A stretch of DNA of 64,000 nt from Euonymus europaeus (taxonomy: Eukaryota; Streptophyta; Magnoliopsida; Celastrales; Celastraceae), in contig OY756964.1 in assembly GCA_963580455.1 (NCBI GenBank), positions 22,914,001 through 22,978,000 of the forward strand, given 5' to 3'. How positions within the stretch are numbered: the stretch's first letter is position 1; each line of letters opens with the position of its first letter. This document shows, in pieces, positions 11,857 through 23,749 of this stretch. The notes beneath the pieces were generated by a model. The model was given only the letters and a program-made list of their open reading frames with translations, ran no database searches and was not told the origin of the DNA. Both the position numbers and the translations under genes were made by a program.

Positions 11857-13005
11857 ATGATCCCTCACACTTTAAGATGCAGAGTCGCTGAGCAATCAAA
11901 TCTACACTCTCTTTCAGGCTGGCAGGGCAGGCCTCCAACTCCTACAACAAAAGGATTTACTTTCCGACTACCGATTTCATTATTCGGTATGTTAATTCCA
12001 GGATTACCCGACGAATTGGCGGAACTATGTCTTCTTCGTCTTCCATTCCCATACGAATCTTCAGTCCGCACCGTTTCATCTTCATGGAACAGAGCCATAG
12101 CGGACCCTTATTTTCTTTTCTCCAAGAGAGCATTGTCACTCTCCTTGCCATACATCTTCGTCTTCGCCCTTGACAACTCAACGGCAGCGATTCAATTCCA
12201 AGTGTTCGACCCGCGATCCCGCCGTTGGTTCCGCTTACCTCCCATCCCCGGCCCGACTATTGCAGCTGAGTTTGTATGCACTTCACTGCCTCACGAGGGA
12301 AAGCTCTTCGTTCTCGTCGGTTCTTCCATGCGTATCTACCGTGCGTTTTCAAGTCAATGGTCAGTTGCTTCTCCAGTGTTGGCCGCACGATCTTTCTTCG
12401 CTGCTGGGGCTGTGAATGATAAGATCATAGCCGTAGGTAGAAGTGGGTCCAGAAGCAGTGAGTCATTCACAGACGTCCAATGCTACGACCATAAATCTGA
12501 CACGTGGACGATGGGTGCTAAAATGCGCACTGAATTAGCTGAACATAACTCAGCAGTGGTGGAGAACAGACTGTTCTTGGCGGAAGAGTGGAGGTGGCCG
12601 ATCAGGTCTTCTCCGAGAGGTTGTGTCTACGACGCAGTGAATGACACGTGGCAGGATATGAGTGACGGGATGAGAGCAGGGTGGTCGGGCGCGAGTGTCG
12701 TGCTCGGTGACAGGCTGTTCGTGGTCTTACTGTATGGTGAGCGTCCGCTGAAGGTGTACGACCCAGAGGGTGATACGTGGCAATACGTGGGTGGCGAGAT
12801 GTTCCCTCGTGATGTGATACGGAGGCCGTTCGCCGTGAGCAGCGTGGAAGGGAAAATATACGTGGTGGCAAGTGGGTTAAATGTTGCAATTGGGAGGGTA
12901 TTTGGGGAAAATAACAAGGACCTGTATGTGACGTGGGAGGTCGTGATTGCACCAGAAGGTTTTTGCGGTTTGTCTCCTTCAAACTGCCACGTGCTTTTTG
13001 CCTAG
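11857..13005 (+). CDS. F-box/kelch-repeat protein
   Basis: A single uninterrupted exon encodes 382 residues. An F-box lies at about 47-90 (LIPGLPDELAELCLLRLP, then a conserved Trp in SSSWNRA). It would bind SKP1 in an SCF ubiquitin ligase. Kelch repeats follow, with the usual pattern of a hydrophobic strand, then Tyr/Asp and a Trp: DVQCYDHKSDTWTMGAKM, CVYDAVNDTWQDM and KVYDPEGDTWQYVGG. The kelch propeller would select the substrate to be ubiquitinated; the substrate cannot be told. The 44-residue N-terminal extension before Met45 is not typical and the true start may be Met45. The F-box is preceded by a G-box in the leader. An intronless structure is common for this family. Confidence 0.88.
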   Translation: MIPHTLRCRVAEQSNLHSLSGWQGRPPTPTTKGFTFRLPISLFGMLIPGLPDELAELCLLRLPFPYESSVRTVSSSWNRAIADPYFLFSKRALSLSLPYIFVFALDNSTAAIQFQVFDPRSRRWFRLPPIPGPTIAAEFVCTSLPHEGKLFVLVGSSMRIYRAFSSQWSVASPVLAARSFFAAGAVNDKIIAVGRSGSRSSESFTDVQCYDHKSDTWTMGAKMRTELAEHNSAVVENRLFLAEEWRWPIRSSPRGCVYDAVNDTWQDMSDGMRAGWSGASVVLGDRLFVVLLYGERPLKVYDPEGDTWQYVGGEMFPRDVIRRPFAVSSVEGKIYVVASGLNVAIGRVFGENNKDLYVTWEVVIAPEGFCGLSPSNCHVLFA

Positions 13006-14720
13006 GAGGGTCAGTCCTAATAATAATTTTAGGGGTATTTACCATTAAAAACCAATTGAGATGAGGACACAAAAAGCTTTTTTTTTTTCATTTCATGTTT
13101 GGTGAAGCGGTGCTGCAAGAAGTACTGCTTTGCGGAACCACTCCGCCAAACACTAGATAAGTTTATATATTATTTTTTGGGCTAAACAAACCCTCTATCT
13201 TAATCTTTGATTATCGTTAGTCCCTGAAACACTATCCCGTCAAAGAGTTTCTAATTATCGTTAAAAAATGATGATATATATATATATATTGCATTATACA
13301 CATGGAATAAGCAAATAAAATTTGACACGTGTCATGAAGAAATTAATTACATTATCAACAAATTTACAGATTTGAATTTCTATTTTTTGGATTAAATCAT
13401 ACTTGATAAAATGATTCATTTAAGCCCTTTTTCCTGTAAAAAAAGGACAAAGTCGCCCTTGTCTCACAAAACAGATTTAGTAAAACAAAACAACAGCCCC
13501 TGCTTCAACAGACCTAGGCAATTGGGAACATCTGGTTGTTGTCATCCCTCCCAATTGCAGTGAGCAATTCACCCTTCACTAACCCCTTTAAAAATCAGTC
13601 ATCTACACCCAATATAGGCTTGCATCCATTTGTACACCGCTGTGAGCTTACCTATTTGTACACGATCGCAAACTGAATGGGAGGGTAGGATGAAGCGGCT
13701 AGTCGAGAACTGGAATGGGAGGGATGAAACGATCCGATCGAGAACTAGTCTCCAGCGAAGGAAGTAGTCAAAGAACTGAAATGGGAGGGATGAAGCTCGG
13801 GAGAGAGAAATGTGGTCCAAGGTAAAATAGAAATCGTAAAATGATTTTAGCCTCACTTGCCATGTCATTATCCTAATCATATTCAATTAATATATTTAAA
13901 TGTCATATCATATAAAAAATGTAAGATCATATGATAATTGAGATCATATGATAATTGATCGAATATTGCTTCAGGGCTAACAATGACCAAATATTAAAGT
14001 GGAGGGACTTGTTTAGTCTAAAAAATAGTACAAAGCTCAATCGATCCCAAAATGAAAGTAAGAGGGTTTTTGTGGCAATGACTACGCTTTGATCCCATTT
14101 AACATTTAACATGTGAAAATTTTTTGTGGATACAAATTTGACTGCTCGAGTTTATACCCTTATCATAATTTTTGCATCATTAAAAAATTTATATAATTTC
14201 CATTAAACCATGTAAGAAGTGCTGTGTCCTAACTGGGATTAATAATTAAAGCCATCTAGGTTTTTTTTCGTTGAGTGGTTGCTAGCGCTCTCTCTATATG
14301 TGTATGTATGTATATATATATATATATATATATATTCTAGTGGTGTACCTATCTCACAAAATATTTATAATTGTATTAGGTAGACTCACCGAACAAGTTA
14401 GGTCAACCAGCTAGATTGAATATTGAATAATATGTATCGTACCGTTTGGCCATTTGGTATTTTATTGGGTTGAAACGTGAGAAAATAAAGCATATAATCA
14501 ATGATTACTGCCTAGAATGTCTCTTCAGGTACGACTTTGTTGGGTTGAAACGTGAGAAAGCATACCGCTAGAACGTCTTTTTAGGTCATCAGAGACGACT
14601 TCCAAAGCACATTGTCCCTCAAAAGAATTTTTTTTATTTTTATTTCTCAATTTATGTTATAATCCCTTGGGCGTACATGCAAAAGTATGAATTCTTTATA
14701 CAAAAGCATAGAATTTGACT
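13006..14720. other. Intergenic region, no gene seen
   Basis: A1-type intergenic DNA without recognisable coding sequence. An imperfect inverted repeat at about 13096-13155 (TGTTTGGTGAAGCGG against the complement of CACTCCGCCAAACA) looks like the end of a small decayed transposon. A perfect ten-base palindrome GACACGTGTC is at 13323-13332. A TA microsatellite lies at about 14308-14335. Short frames have no family resemblance. Confidence 0.45.
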
Positions 14721-14743
14721 TTGAAAATGACATTTACATTTAT

Positions 14744-15112
14744 CCGTTCGTTTGAGCGTATGGTACAGCTTATACGCTTATTTACATCAGTCAACAATCA
14801 AATCAATTACATATCAAAAAAAATCCATGAATTTCCTTTATTACCCATATTTTCTCACATATTTATCATTTTATCTCTCAAAATATATGTAAAATTTTGA
14901 AAAAAATTACATATTTGAACTCAACACGTAAAACTCTTTCCAATAAGACCCATATTCGATAGTTTTTATTTAATTATTAAAGTATTTTATATACCCCTAA
15001 TTGTAAATTAACAGTTTATACTCTATCAAAATTTACGCTCTACCGAACAGCACACAGCTTATACACTCTACAGCTTATACGCTATAAAAAAAACTCTCTA
15101 CCGAACGGGCCC
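14744..15112. mobile_element. MITE-like inverted-repeat element
   Basis: The right end reads CTCTACCGAACGGGCCC and the left end CCGTTCGTTTGAGCGTATGG, which are roughly complementary. Both ends carry the subterminal GCTTATACGC motif in opposite orientation. A stretch near 15010-15048, on the reverse strand, matches the left end of another element at 37428-37757 over about 30 bases with two differences. No coding capacity; probably a non-autonomous DNA transposon. The superfamily cannot be assigned. Confidence 0.45.
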
Positions 15113-18100
15113 ATAGTTTTGCATATTTTATAAATGTGCATATTTTTTTGACAACAACTTATAGATACACAGTTTTGCAGAAAAGTTGATGCTGTTAACC
15201 CCTTTTCTTTGTTACCCCTTTTCTTCTACTGTTGGAGACTTAGATTTTGAACTGAAGTACGTAATTTTCATGAAATTGTAAAAGACTGATATATCTAGCT
15301 AACGAACATTTTCATGTTTCCATTGTTCTGAAAACTGTCAGGAAAAATTTGCTGAATGGAGAATGCAGGTTTCTCTGTAGTGATAACCGGACCAGCATTA
15401 ACAAACCCTGAAAGTGGTTAATTTAATTATAAAGACACGCTTAAGTTTCAGCCTACATGGGCATCTGTAGAGTTTAATTTGATATTAAGGCTTTGAAAAC
15501 ACTTATAAATCTGATAAAATTCACATGCTTGACTCCCCGGCTCACACACATCGTGTATTAAAAATATGGTTGTCGACAGTCAGTTTTTTTACATATTTTA
15601 CTCAAACCGTTTTATCGTTTATCGGTCAGTTATGTCGATTTTTCAGTTTTTGGTCGATTTTTCAATCAATCTTAGTGTAAAATATGTAACTTTATTTTTT
15701 TTAAAAAAAAAAAGACCAAATCATTCGGTTTCGATTTAAACGGATTTTGTTAACAGCCCTATTAAAAAGAGCTGGCTGTCTTACTGTTTGGACCACAATT
15801 CCTAACTAACCAAATGATACATAGTTTCTAGCATTATTAAATTGAATGGCAAACTCAATCATGCTACAAACACATTATGCATAGGACATATGATCGAATA
15901 ATCAATGAACGTCTCAACTAAATGACAGTGCATGCATCTACAGATGTAGAAGCAATCACATAAATTAATCAAGGTCGGTCAGCTGGTTGCATTATTGAAT
16001 TAAATCACAGATTTTATAATGCAGTTCATGCTTGCCTCTTGAACAGTTGAACTGCAGTCCTTGATAAGTTCTCCAATGGAATTCTCAACTAAAGTGAAAA
16101 AGTATTCTTCTAGATGAGTGGAGGCAATCAAACAATTTAATATGTTCTACAAGATGCTGATTTTTTTTTCATTTTTTTAATAGAAAAGAAGATGCCGGAA
16201 GTTCACAAAATGGGTAAGACCAAAACTCAAGTCCACAAGAGGCAAGATCACAAAGCCCAAATAAGGCTCAAACCCAAGTCCACATGACAGGGCTAAGCTA
16301 TTTACACATCTTAGAGAAAGACTAAAACACAAGATGGCTGGAGGACAATGGCCGAAGATACCACGTCATCAGCATCTACAGTTTATAACGAGTAGTTTAC
16401 TCAAACAGTTGTTTTGTACAGTTACCTCACTCACAGATAAAACTTCCGTAAAACTAATTGTAAACCAGCCCGAACTATTGTCAACCAACACAAACCGTCC
16501 AGGTAGGTTTAGAAAGAGAGCTTGACAGCAGGAAGGGGGGATTTTCGGGGAGACAGAGAACAACCACATTGTATCATGGAACTGATAGACATAAGCCTCC
16601 AAGGCTGAACCAAGTAAATCTCTCTGAATATTTTACGATTTTGTCTTAAGACGTACACACATTTTCGATTGTCGATCTTTGGCATTAACAATTCCTGGAA
16701 TAGTAATTCTACAAAATGAAACACCGAATGTAGGAAAATGTAATCAACCCGAGTTCCATCCAATGCTCAGTGAAAATGAAACATAGTCTAAACTTTAACA
16801 CGTAAAAAATGTCGATAATAGGATATGTGAATATAAACCTGGAGGAATGATGGTTGAGGGTTTGCCTCAAACATTGATTCTGAGTACTGGGTAGCAGAGA
16901 TGTATCCAGGCCAACGGAGGAGGAGAATGAGCAGGAGCCCAGTTCAATTAGTTCATGATCATATACGGAGGAGAAGGTAGAGTTAGAGTGAGTCGTGGAG
17001 GAGGAGAAAGCCCGGTGTTTCCAATTTTAGGGAAATTTGTGAAATTTCAGTTCTCATCCGCCAAATTGTAGATACAACAGCCAGTATCAGCCAAATTGTA
17101 GATACAATTTTGTTGTCTTGGGCCCAACAAGGACTCAAAAAGAGCAGGTTTCCAGGCCTTCTAACAATTCCCCAGAGCTCAGCAGCTTTAAGTTCATAGC
17201 CAACTAGCTGGTTAATTATATTTAAAGTATATAATCAGATCCAAACTGAGAAGATACAGTTGTGGTCAGTTTACAGATGTTTCCTGCCATTTATTCAACT
17301 GTAGATCTTATGATTGTAGTATGATTATAGTGCAAGAGCAAAGCATGATCTGAATGCATGGAGTTTTTCATGCATCCATCTCAATAATGAAAGAAACTAT
17401 CATTAGTAAGTAATAATTGCAAGACAGGTTGTCTGTTCCCCTAACTCTAAGACATCTAACTAAAAAATTATGATCAATGTAATATATATATATAGTTTAT
17501 GAAACAGAAAATGATCCATGAAAATGAAAGCGATATAGACCCAGATCGATTTGTGAAGTGGAATCTGTCAGGAGGAAAATCATTAGCTGAGTCCCTATGA
17601 GCAACACCTAATTTGGATGCCATAATCTGTTGTTGAGCACGATTCTCAATCAACCTTTTTCGTTTAAGTCTACGTTGTTTGCTAGTCTCACCAATCTCCA
17701 TCCTAATATCGTGTTAAAAATGGGAGGTTCATTATATTTTATTGTTATAAAAAAAAGGTTACAAATTTCATTGAAATGTTAACAAAAGATAAAGCAATTG
17801 TGTCATAACACAACAATCTGACGTTAAACAATTGAATGAACATACCTTAATAGCAAGAAACTCGTCACTTGAGATCGAACACACAACGAACTACAAAAAC
17901 AATAACGTCCCTGAAAAAACCCAACAAAAGCACATTATGTTTAAATAAAACCCAAATATTTTGTAAGCATATAAATTGTAATTATAATTTCCTAGAATGA
18001 CTTTAATCGTGGATATATATATATACATAGATATATTACAGCTCATTGAGTAAGCACTGCCAAGTTAGCTAGGTTTTACGAATTTTGTGCCTTGGTTTTG

Positions 18101-19428
18101 ATGTTCTTTAATTTTGCAATTTTTCTGTATGTCACTGTTGTTTGCCTGGGAAGCCGAGTATGTTAAATTTAATCATATTTTCTTTCCAATAATTTTCTGC
18201 GCTGGTTTATCATCCATGTTGCATTTCATCATGTCAACGTCTCCTTTAATCTGAATAACTTGCCAACGGTTATGAAATATTTTTCGGTTTGGGATAATTT
18301 GATGGCCTTCCTTGTCTTTGTTTTGTGACTATTTGTCTTGTTACTTATTTGAATTCTCATTCGAATCAAGTACTGGATCAGAGATCTGGCATAGCAAAAT
18401 ATACAGTGGGGGTTTTAACTTTCAATGATTTCGTCTGCGTGTTATACTATTAGTAGGGGATCGGATTAGAATGACTCTTTGGAGAGATCCATGTCTAGGT
18501 CCTTGAGTTCTTGAGATCTCACTGCAATCTGAACTTAACAACCTCAATCAAGTTGCAGTCTTGCATAGAAGATTGAAAATGATTTTGAATAAAATATCAA
18601 TAAAAGCATTAAATTGAACTGGGACATGCATAATAATGTGTACATATATAGATTTAACTCCGAACCAAAGTGCTCAAATATTGTGTAATATAGCCGCCAG
18701 TAAGGTAGACATATCTGCAATAAGTGAAACACAGCTACTTTGAAGTTACATAAGCAGCAAAATCTAAGAGAAATCAGCATAAATAGAGGAAATCAGCATA
18801 CTGAGAAGAAGAAGACAAAGTACCCAACAAAGCACAAATGATGGAAGTCAAACACGATGAAATCAGCATGCTCCACCACCAGCTGAACCAATGAGCAAAG
18901 GATGGCACCCACAAAGCTACACACATAGGCAAAAACAAAACAAAACAAAACAAATCGATTCTAAGTTTCTAGTAATCTAAAAATCAAAATTGAAACACAA
19001 ACTCAAATGATAATCCACTACAAAAACTCTCAAAACACAAACAAACGACTTTGACAAATCAAAAATATTAAATTGCGAAACAAATTCACCTATGTAAAAG
19101 AGAGCATATCACCAAGCTAGATCGTCATTTGAAGAACACATACAACCGAGCTATATGTTTTTGTATTAAAGAGGCTGAACTTAATGAAAATAATGCTGAT
19201 TGTTGATGAAACCACTTATATTTATCTAGTCCATCTTCCAACTAATTTATGACAACTACAATGTACAACCACAGCATGTAAATGAGCAAGGCCTGCAAAC
19301 CCTACCTAATAACAAATAGGAAGTAGACAGACACCTATACAAGTCCAAAAAAATAATACTACTACAATAGATACTATCCTTAATAATCCATTACAAACCC
19401 ATCCACCTCACCCAGCCCCACAACAATT
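15113..19428. other. Long intergenic region without recognised genes
   Basis: No supported gene. A 75-residue frame on the minus strand (17474-17701) is rich in Lys, Arg and Gln but matches no family I know, and its 3' end overlaps sequence duplicated at about 19987-20051. An 18-base repeat occurs twice at 17060-17077 and 17090-17107. AT-rich palindromic patches near 15580-15750 look like old transposon ends. The region may include an untranslated transcript, but nothing shows it. Confidence 0.4.
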
Positions 19429-19872
19429 ACTTCCTTTAATCCCAACCCGCCCACCTCACCAAGCCCAACAAACAACCACCTTGACAATGTTATCAATCCT
19501 CCACCCGAACCCTTGGCTTTTTCTCATCCCATGATAACCCGCCACAGGGCCGGTATCTCTAAACCAAAAGTTCGGACCGATGGGACCATAAAGTATCCTA
19601 TTTGTCATACCTTATTTGCTGAATTTGACTCTATTGAGCCCAGCTGTTTTACACAAGCAATAAAAAACAAAAAATGGCGTGCTGCTATGACGGAGGAAAT
19701 TAATGCTTTGCTAAAAAATGACACATGGACTTTTGTTCCGCCATCTCCCAAGAAATTCAGTGGGATGCAAATGGGACGACAATGACTTCCTTTAATCCCA
19801 ACCCGCCCACCTCACCAAGCCCAACAAACAACGACCTTGACAATGCTATCAATCCTCCACCCGAACCCCACG
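19429..19872 (+). mobile_element. Copia retrotransposon scrap between two 85-bp direct repeats
   Basis: The frame at 19513-19785 resembles the segment linking integrase to reverse transcriptase in Ty1/copia polyproteins: HPMITRHRAGISKPK, then EPSCFTQAIKNKKWRAAM and EINALLKNDTWTFVPP. It then runs out of homology. About 85 bp before it (19429-19516) are repeated with few changes directly after it (19787-19872), including the stretch CCCAACCCGCCCACCTCACC. The repeated block encodes the same Pro/Thr/Asn-rich spacer, so this is a local duplication inside a dead element and not an LTR pair. It is non-functional. Confidence 0.7.
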
Positions 19873-20125
19873 GCAAAAAAAATGACACAGTTCAATAAAT
19901 TGAAACCCCACATTCGACAATACAAAATACAGTCGAACTCGCCCAAATTTATATAGAGATGCCTTGCATATTAGTTTATTAAAGATAGTTTATGAAACAG
20001 AAAATGATCCATGAAAATGAAAGCGATATAAACCCAGATCGATTTCTGAAGAATTGTATATCCATTAATATTAGTATCAAACAAAATTTACATTTTAGTA
20101 TCATTTACATTATGATTTTTCCCAA
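19873..20125. repeat. Second copy of a 65-bp block, near the DUF241 gene 3' end
   Basis: Positions about 19987-20051 repeat 17498-17560 with two or three differences (GAAACAGAAAATGATCCATG is shared). No coding role is seen. It marks a dispersed duplication bracketing the 17.5-20 kb interval. Confidence 0.5.
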
Positions 20126-20989
20126 CTAGTGGTTGGCAATATTGAGAAGGGAGACTCTGGTTTTAATCAAACGCCTACGCAGGCTCTCGAGTCCTCCTTC
20201 GAGTTCTTGAATGCACAACTCCAAATCTGTGAACTGGTTTTGCAAATCCTCTACATGCTTGCTTGTATCAGATTTTTGTTTCTTGATGCTGATAAGAGAG
20301 TAAACTGCAGCTTCCACCTTTTGAAACTCATTTGTATCTTCTCCTTCCTCAGATGCTATTCTTTTGGGCTTTACTAGCTTGGAAACCAATAACCAGCCAC
20401 TTACTTTGGCTGGTGCCTTTCGAGAAGATGAAACGAAAGACAACAAGGACTCGAAGACCATGAAAGTCGTCGCTTCCACCTCCTTTAGCATATTAAACGT
20501 TTCATTGCTATCATGCTTCTTCTCAGGAGAAGCTGAGGCTTCTGTATTTCTCAACTTCCCCAAGGCCTTCTTGGTCGACTTGATAACCACCTTCATAGAG
20601 TTTGAGTACTTCCTGGCTTCAGTTTCAACTTCACCTCTTCTCCTCAAAATAGACTTAAGTTCAAGAGAGCATTCCTTTATTTGGATCAAGGCATCTCTAG
20701 CAATGTCGCAGACATCCAAGACCCTGAGTGATCCATCCAACAGCTCATCGACCAATTTCGCATTTTGACCTTGGCCTATCGATTGATGAGTGAGAGGCAA
20801 TAAAAGGGATTTATCAACACAATCATGAAGATCCTGAAGATCATTTAGTTGATGGGAGATTGAAGACGATGAAGTTGAGGTGGCTTCGGAAGATCTTAAC
20901 CTTCTCAACTGCTTCTCCAGTTCGACATTGAGAGGGTGTGGTCTGTTGGGGAAGCTGTTTGAACGATTATGGTAAGAAGAGGTAGCCAT
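20126..20989 (-). CDS. DUF241 domain protein, intact copy
   Basis: Single exon of 287 residues if translation starts at the ATG at 20987-20989 (MATSSYHNRSNSFPNRPHP). An open frame continues upstream to 21196, but the related gene at 22227-23085 starts at the equivalent Met, so I chose that. The N-terminal SxSFPxRPHP signature, the LHDCVDKLLLLPLT block, the LDGSLRVLDVC block and the C-terminal LIKTRVSLLNIANH are typical of plant DUF241 (PF03087) proteins. The fold is all-helical with Lys/Glu-rich coiled-coil-like stretches. Biochemical function is unknown; family members have been linked to root development and stress. It is the best preserved of three tandem copies. Confidence 0.88.
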   Translation of the reverse strand: MATSSYHNRSNSFPNRPHPLNVELEKQLRRLRSSEATSTSSSSISHQLNDLQDLHDCVDKSLLLPLTHQSIGQGQNAKLVDELLDGSLRVLDVCDIARDALIQIKECSLELKSILRRRGEVETEARKYSNSMKVVIKSTKKALGKLRNTEASASPEKKHDSNETFNMLKEVEATTFMVFESLLSFVSSSRKAPAKVSGWLLVSKLVKPKRIASEEGEDTNEFQKVEAAVYSLISIKKQKSDTSKHVEDLQNQFTDLELCIQELEGGLESLRRRLIKTRVSLLNIANH

Positions 20990-22226
20990 TTTCTTTTGCT
21001 GATAGAAGGGAAGTCCTTGATATTTGGAGCTTGAGTTGAACAATTTGCCTGGATTCCTTATGCAGGTATCTGCTCCTTTTATACCATGAGGAGAGGGAGG
21101 AAGAGGAGTCTCAACTGCTGATACATGTATTGGAGCTAACATGCCATTACAGCGACATTTGCGCTGTGTCTCCATCCCACAAGCCTTCCAGCTCATAGTT
21201 CAACAACTTCAACCGATAAAATTTTCGTTGCACGAGCAGCGTTGACACCATTTTCTATGATGAGAGTTGGCAAACAACAGATTAGACAAGCCTGGAATCC
21301 AGCTGAAACCTTCCTCTCCTGCAGACAAGGATCTCTGCATTGCTGATAGTGTAAAATTATAGGCCATGATGAAGTTGTTTATTGGGGAGACATGAGGAAT
21401 CTTCACTGCTAGCTTCACACATTGATTAAAACTAAATGGTGAAATTTAACACGATGCAGATTTAAATATGAACAATATCTCAATGATGTTTATGCAGTGT
21501 CTCCTCGATCTCCCATTTTCATCGATTAGATAATAGTAGGCAAAGAAATTTCTGCATGCAGGAAATGGTAAAACTTGCAATGTCTGCAAGAAAGGCATAG
21601 GAAAAGCTTGGAATCAAGCTGATGTCTCCTGCAGATAAGGATCTGTGCATCGTTGGCGTTGCAAAAATGATTAGACCATGATGAAATTCTTTAATTGCTT
21701 CTGCGTCTACACGCATGCATTATCATCCAACTGTGACTATCAAAATGCACATGATTGATCATCCAACTTGTAGAGTTAATATGATTGTAGTGCAAGAAGC
21801 AGGCAAAGATCCGTATACTTCGATTAGCCCCTCGAAAACAAGACAACCAGAACAATTAGAACTATTTTCAATGCGTTAAGCATGCAAAATTACTGTCAAT
21901 CATGTGAACATCATTTGATTATGATTTGGTTTTATGTTATTTTAATTGAAACAGCAGGAATCTTGACAGCAATGTTATTCATCTATACATTTTTTAACAC
22001 CAAGTTGGATCCATCTCGACCTTCTGCAAATTACTGAAACTCGGATAATTCTGGATTAAGCATGATTTTCACTGCAGTAAATGTTTTCTACTTCTTGGAG
22101 ACTAGTAACCATAAAAAAGTGAAATACAGCTGCAAAATTTGTGAAGAGTATATAATTACTGAATATTGATCTTTTGAGAGAATATCAGATGATCATATAT
22201 GTACAATTGTTCAAAGTTTTTCTAAG
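20990..22226. other. Duplicated spacer between DUF241 copies
   Basis: No gene is supported. About 110 bp at 21265-21390 recur in diverged form at 21590-21695 (both contain TCTCCTGCAGA followed by AAGGATCT). A further block at about 21378-21512 recurs upstream of the second DUF241 copy at about 23203-23330. These shared flanks show that the cluster grew by segmental tandem duplication. Two short minus-strand frames with a common RSLSAG motif lie in the first pair; I do not treat them as genes. Confidence 0.55.
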
Positions 22227-23085
22227 CTAATGATTGAGGATGTTGAGAAGGGAGACTCTTGTCTTGATCAAGTGCCTACACAAGCTATCAAGTCCCTCTT
22301 CAAGATCTTGAACACACAACTCCAACCTTTTCAGCTGGTTCTGCATGTTACCAATGTCTTCAAATTTACTTGCTTTGCGGCCAAGAAAGATGCATAGTGC
22401 AGCATCCACATCTTCAAATTCATTTGTTTTGCTTTGCTCTTCCTCACATTCAATTCTCTTGGACTTCACCATCTTAGAGACTAGTGACCACCCTCCGAGC
22501 TTCGATGTCTTTGTTCCTGAGATGAACGACAAGAAGGATTCAAACACCTTAAGAGTGACTGCTTCCACCTCTTTTAGCATTGCAATAGAACTCTCCTGGT
22601 CTTTGTTGATCGGAAAGGAATTTTTACTTTCCTTTCCCTACAAGTTTCTGAATTTCTTGGAGATGGCCTTCTTCAAAGCCTTTCCAGAGGCCAAGTACTC
22701 TTTAACGTCTCCTTCAATCCTGATTTCACCACCGTGCCTTCTGCGAAAAACTGATTGGAGGGCAAGGGTGGAGTCTTTTGTCTGCAACAAGGCAATCTTT
22801 AGCAGTACTACACACATCCAAGAGTCTCAGAGACCCATCCAACAACTCATCAACACAACCCTCTTTCTGATGTTGAGCTAATATTGATTGTTGAGTGAGG
22901 GGTAGGAGAAGCAACTTGCTGACACAGTCATGTAAATCCTCAAGTCCACTAAGTTTATGGGATATTGAAGAAGAGGAGGCCTCGGAGGCCGTCAATCTTC
23001 TCAGATGGTCTTCAAATTCTGAAGTGAAAAGGTGTGGTCTTGAAGGCAAGCTGTTAGAGCGAGTGTGAGAGGACAAGGAAGCCAT
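22227..23085 (-). pseudogene. DUF241 domain gene broken by a frameshift and a stop codon
   Basis: The start at 23083-23085 (MASLSSHTRSNSLPSRPH) and the end (LIKTRVSLLNILNH) align with the intact neighbour, and the length is almost the same. Two lesions interrupt it. A one-base insertion near 22791-22792 shifts the frame after LLDVCSTAKDC. A TAG at 22638-22640 interrupts a Lys-rich helix between the repaired frame and MLKEVEAVTLKVFE. Each half otherwise keeps good DUF241 sequence, so inactivation looks recent. Two assembly errors are the main alternative; an intron covering both lesions is less likely because the family here is single-exon and no good splice pair is apparent. Confidence 0.8.
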
Positions 23086-23328
23086 TTCTTCACTTCTTGA
23101 AAATGAGAGAAGCTTTAGAAGTTTTTTTTTTAGAATATGATTCACTTTGCCTTGCCTTTTTCTTATGCCTTACATACACACACACACACACTACAAGTAC
23201 AAGGGAGACATAAGGAATCTCTGCTGCTCATATGAAAGTTAAATAATGACAATTAAGATGGATTACCTCAGATTTAGATTTAAACACTATGTCAGCGATG
23301 TTTACGCAGTGTCTCCTCTCCACCTTGT

Positions 23329-23402
23329 GCTCCAACTCACCTATCCAGCCTTGTATACTCTCCTTGCTCCAACTCACCTATCCAGCCTTGTATACTCTCC
23401 TT
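23329..23402. repeat. 37-bp tandem repeat, two copies
   Basis: The unit starting GCTCCAACTCACCTATCCAG occurs at 23329-23365 and again at 23366-23402, identical by eye. It lies between the second and third DUF241 copies. Confidence 0.9.
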
Positions 23403-23651
23403 GATGTATTAATAAGTATGCATTTGTATAATCTGCAGCGCACGAGTGGTGGTTATCGACAACAATTAATCTTCTTTAATGGAAGATCATGTCCTTAATC
23501 TCCAATGTCTCCTTCTTACCAACTTCTCCAGCTCATATTGATTGTATGTCAATGGTATCTTGACATCATGTTATTAAAATTTTCACGAGATCTGCAGTGC
23601 ACTAAGGCAACTTCTGTGATTAATCATCCTTTTTTATCGGGGAAAATCCAC

Positions 23652-23720
23652 ACGGGTCGGGTTGGTACATGACGAGCATGGACGGGTCGGGTTGGTACAT
23701 GACGAGCATGGACGGGTCGG
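23652..23720. repeat. 30-bp tandem repeat, about 2.3 copies
   Basis: The unit ACGGGTCGGGTTGGTACATG plus ten bases repeats with a 30-bp period from 23652. It is followed by GGGACAAAATTGTCATCCCTAA, resembling the end of a small plant DNA transposon. Confidence 0.85.
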
Positions 23721-23749
23721 GACAAAATTGTCATCCCTAATTTGAGAAG

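Noticed and set aside
12602..13072. 156-residue minus-strand frame opposite the F-box gene
   Set aside because: It is antisense to the kelch repeats, has odd composition and no family resemblance.
17474..17701. 75-residue Lys/Arg/Gln-rich minus-strand frame
   Set aside because: No family match, no flanking exons that I can link, and its end lies in a duplicated block. I cannot support it as a gene.
21209..21716. Two small minus-strand frames sharing RSLSAG
   Set aside because: They come from a diverged 110-bp duplication in the DUF241 spacer, with unequal frames and no other sign of selection.
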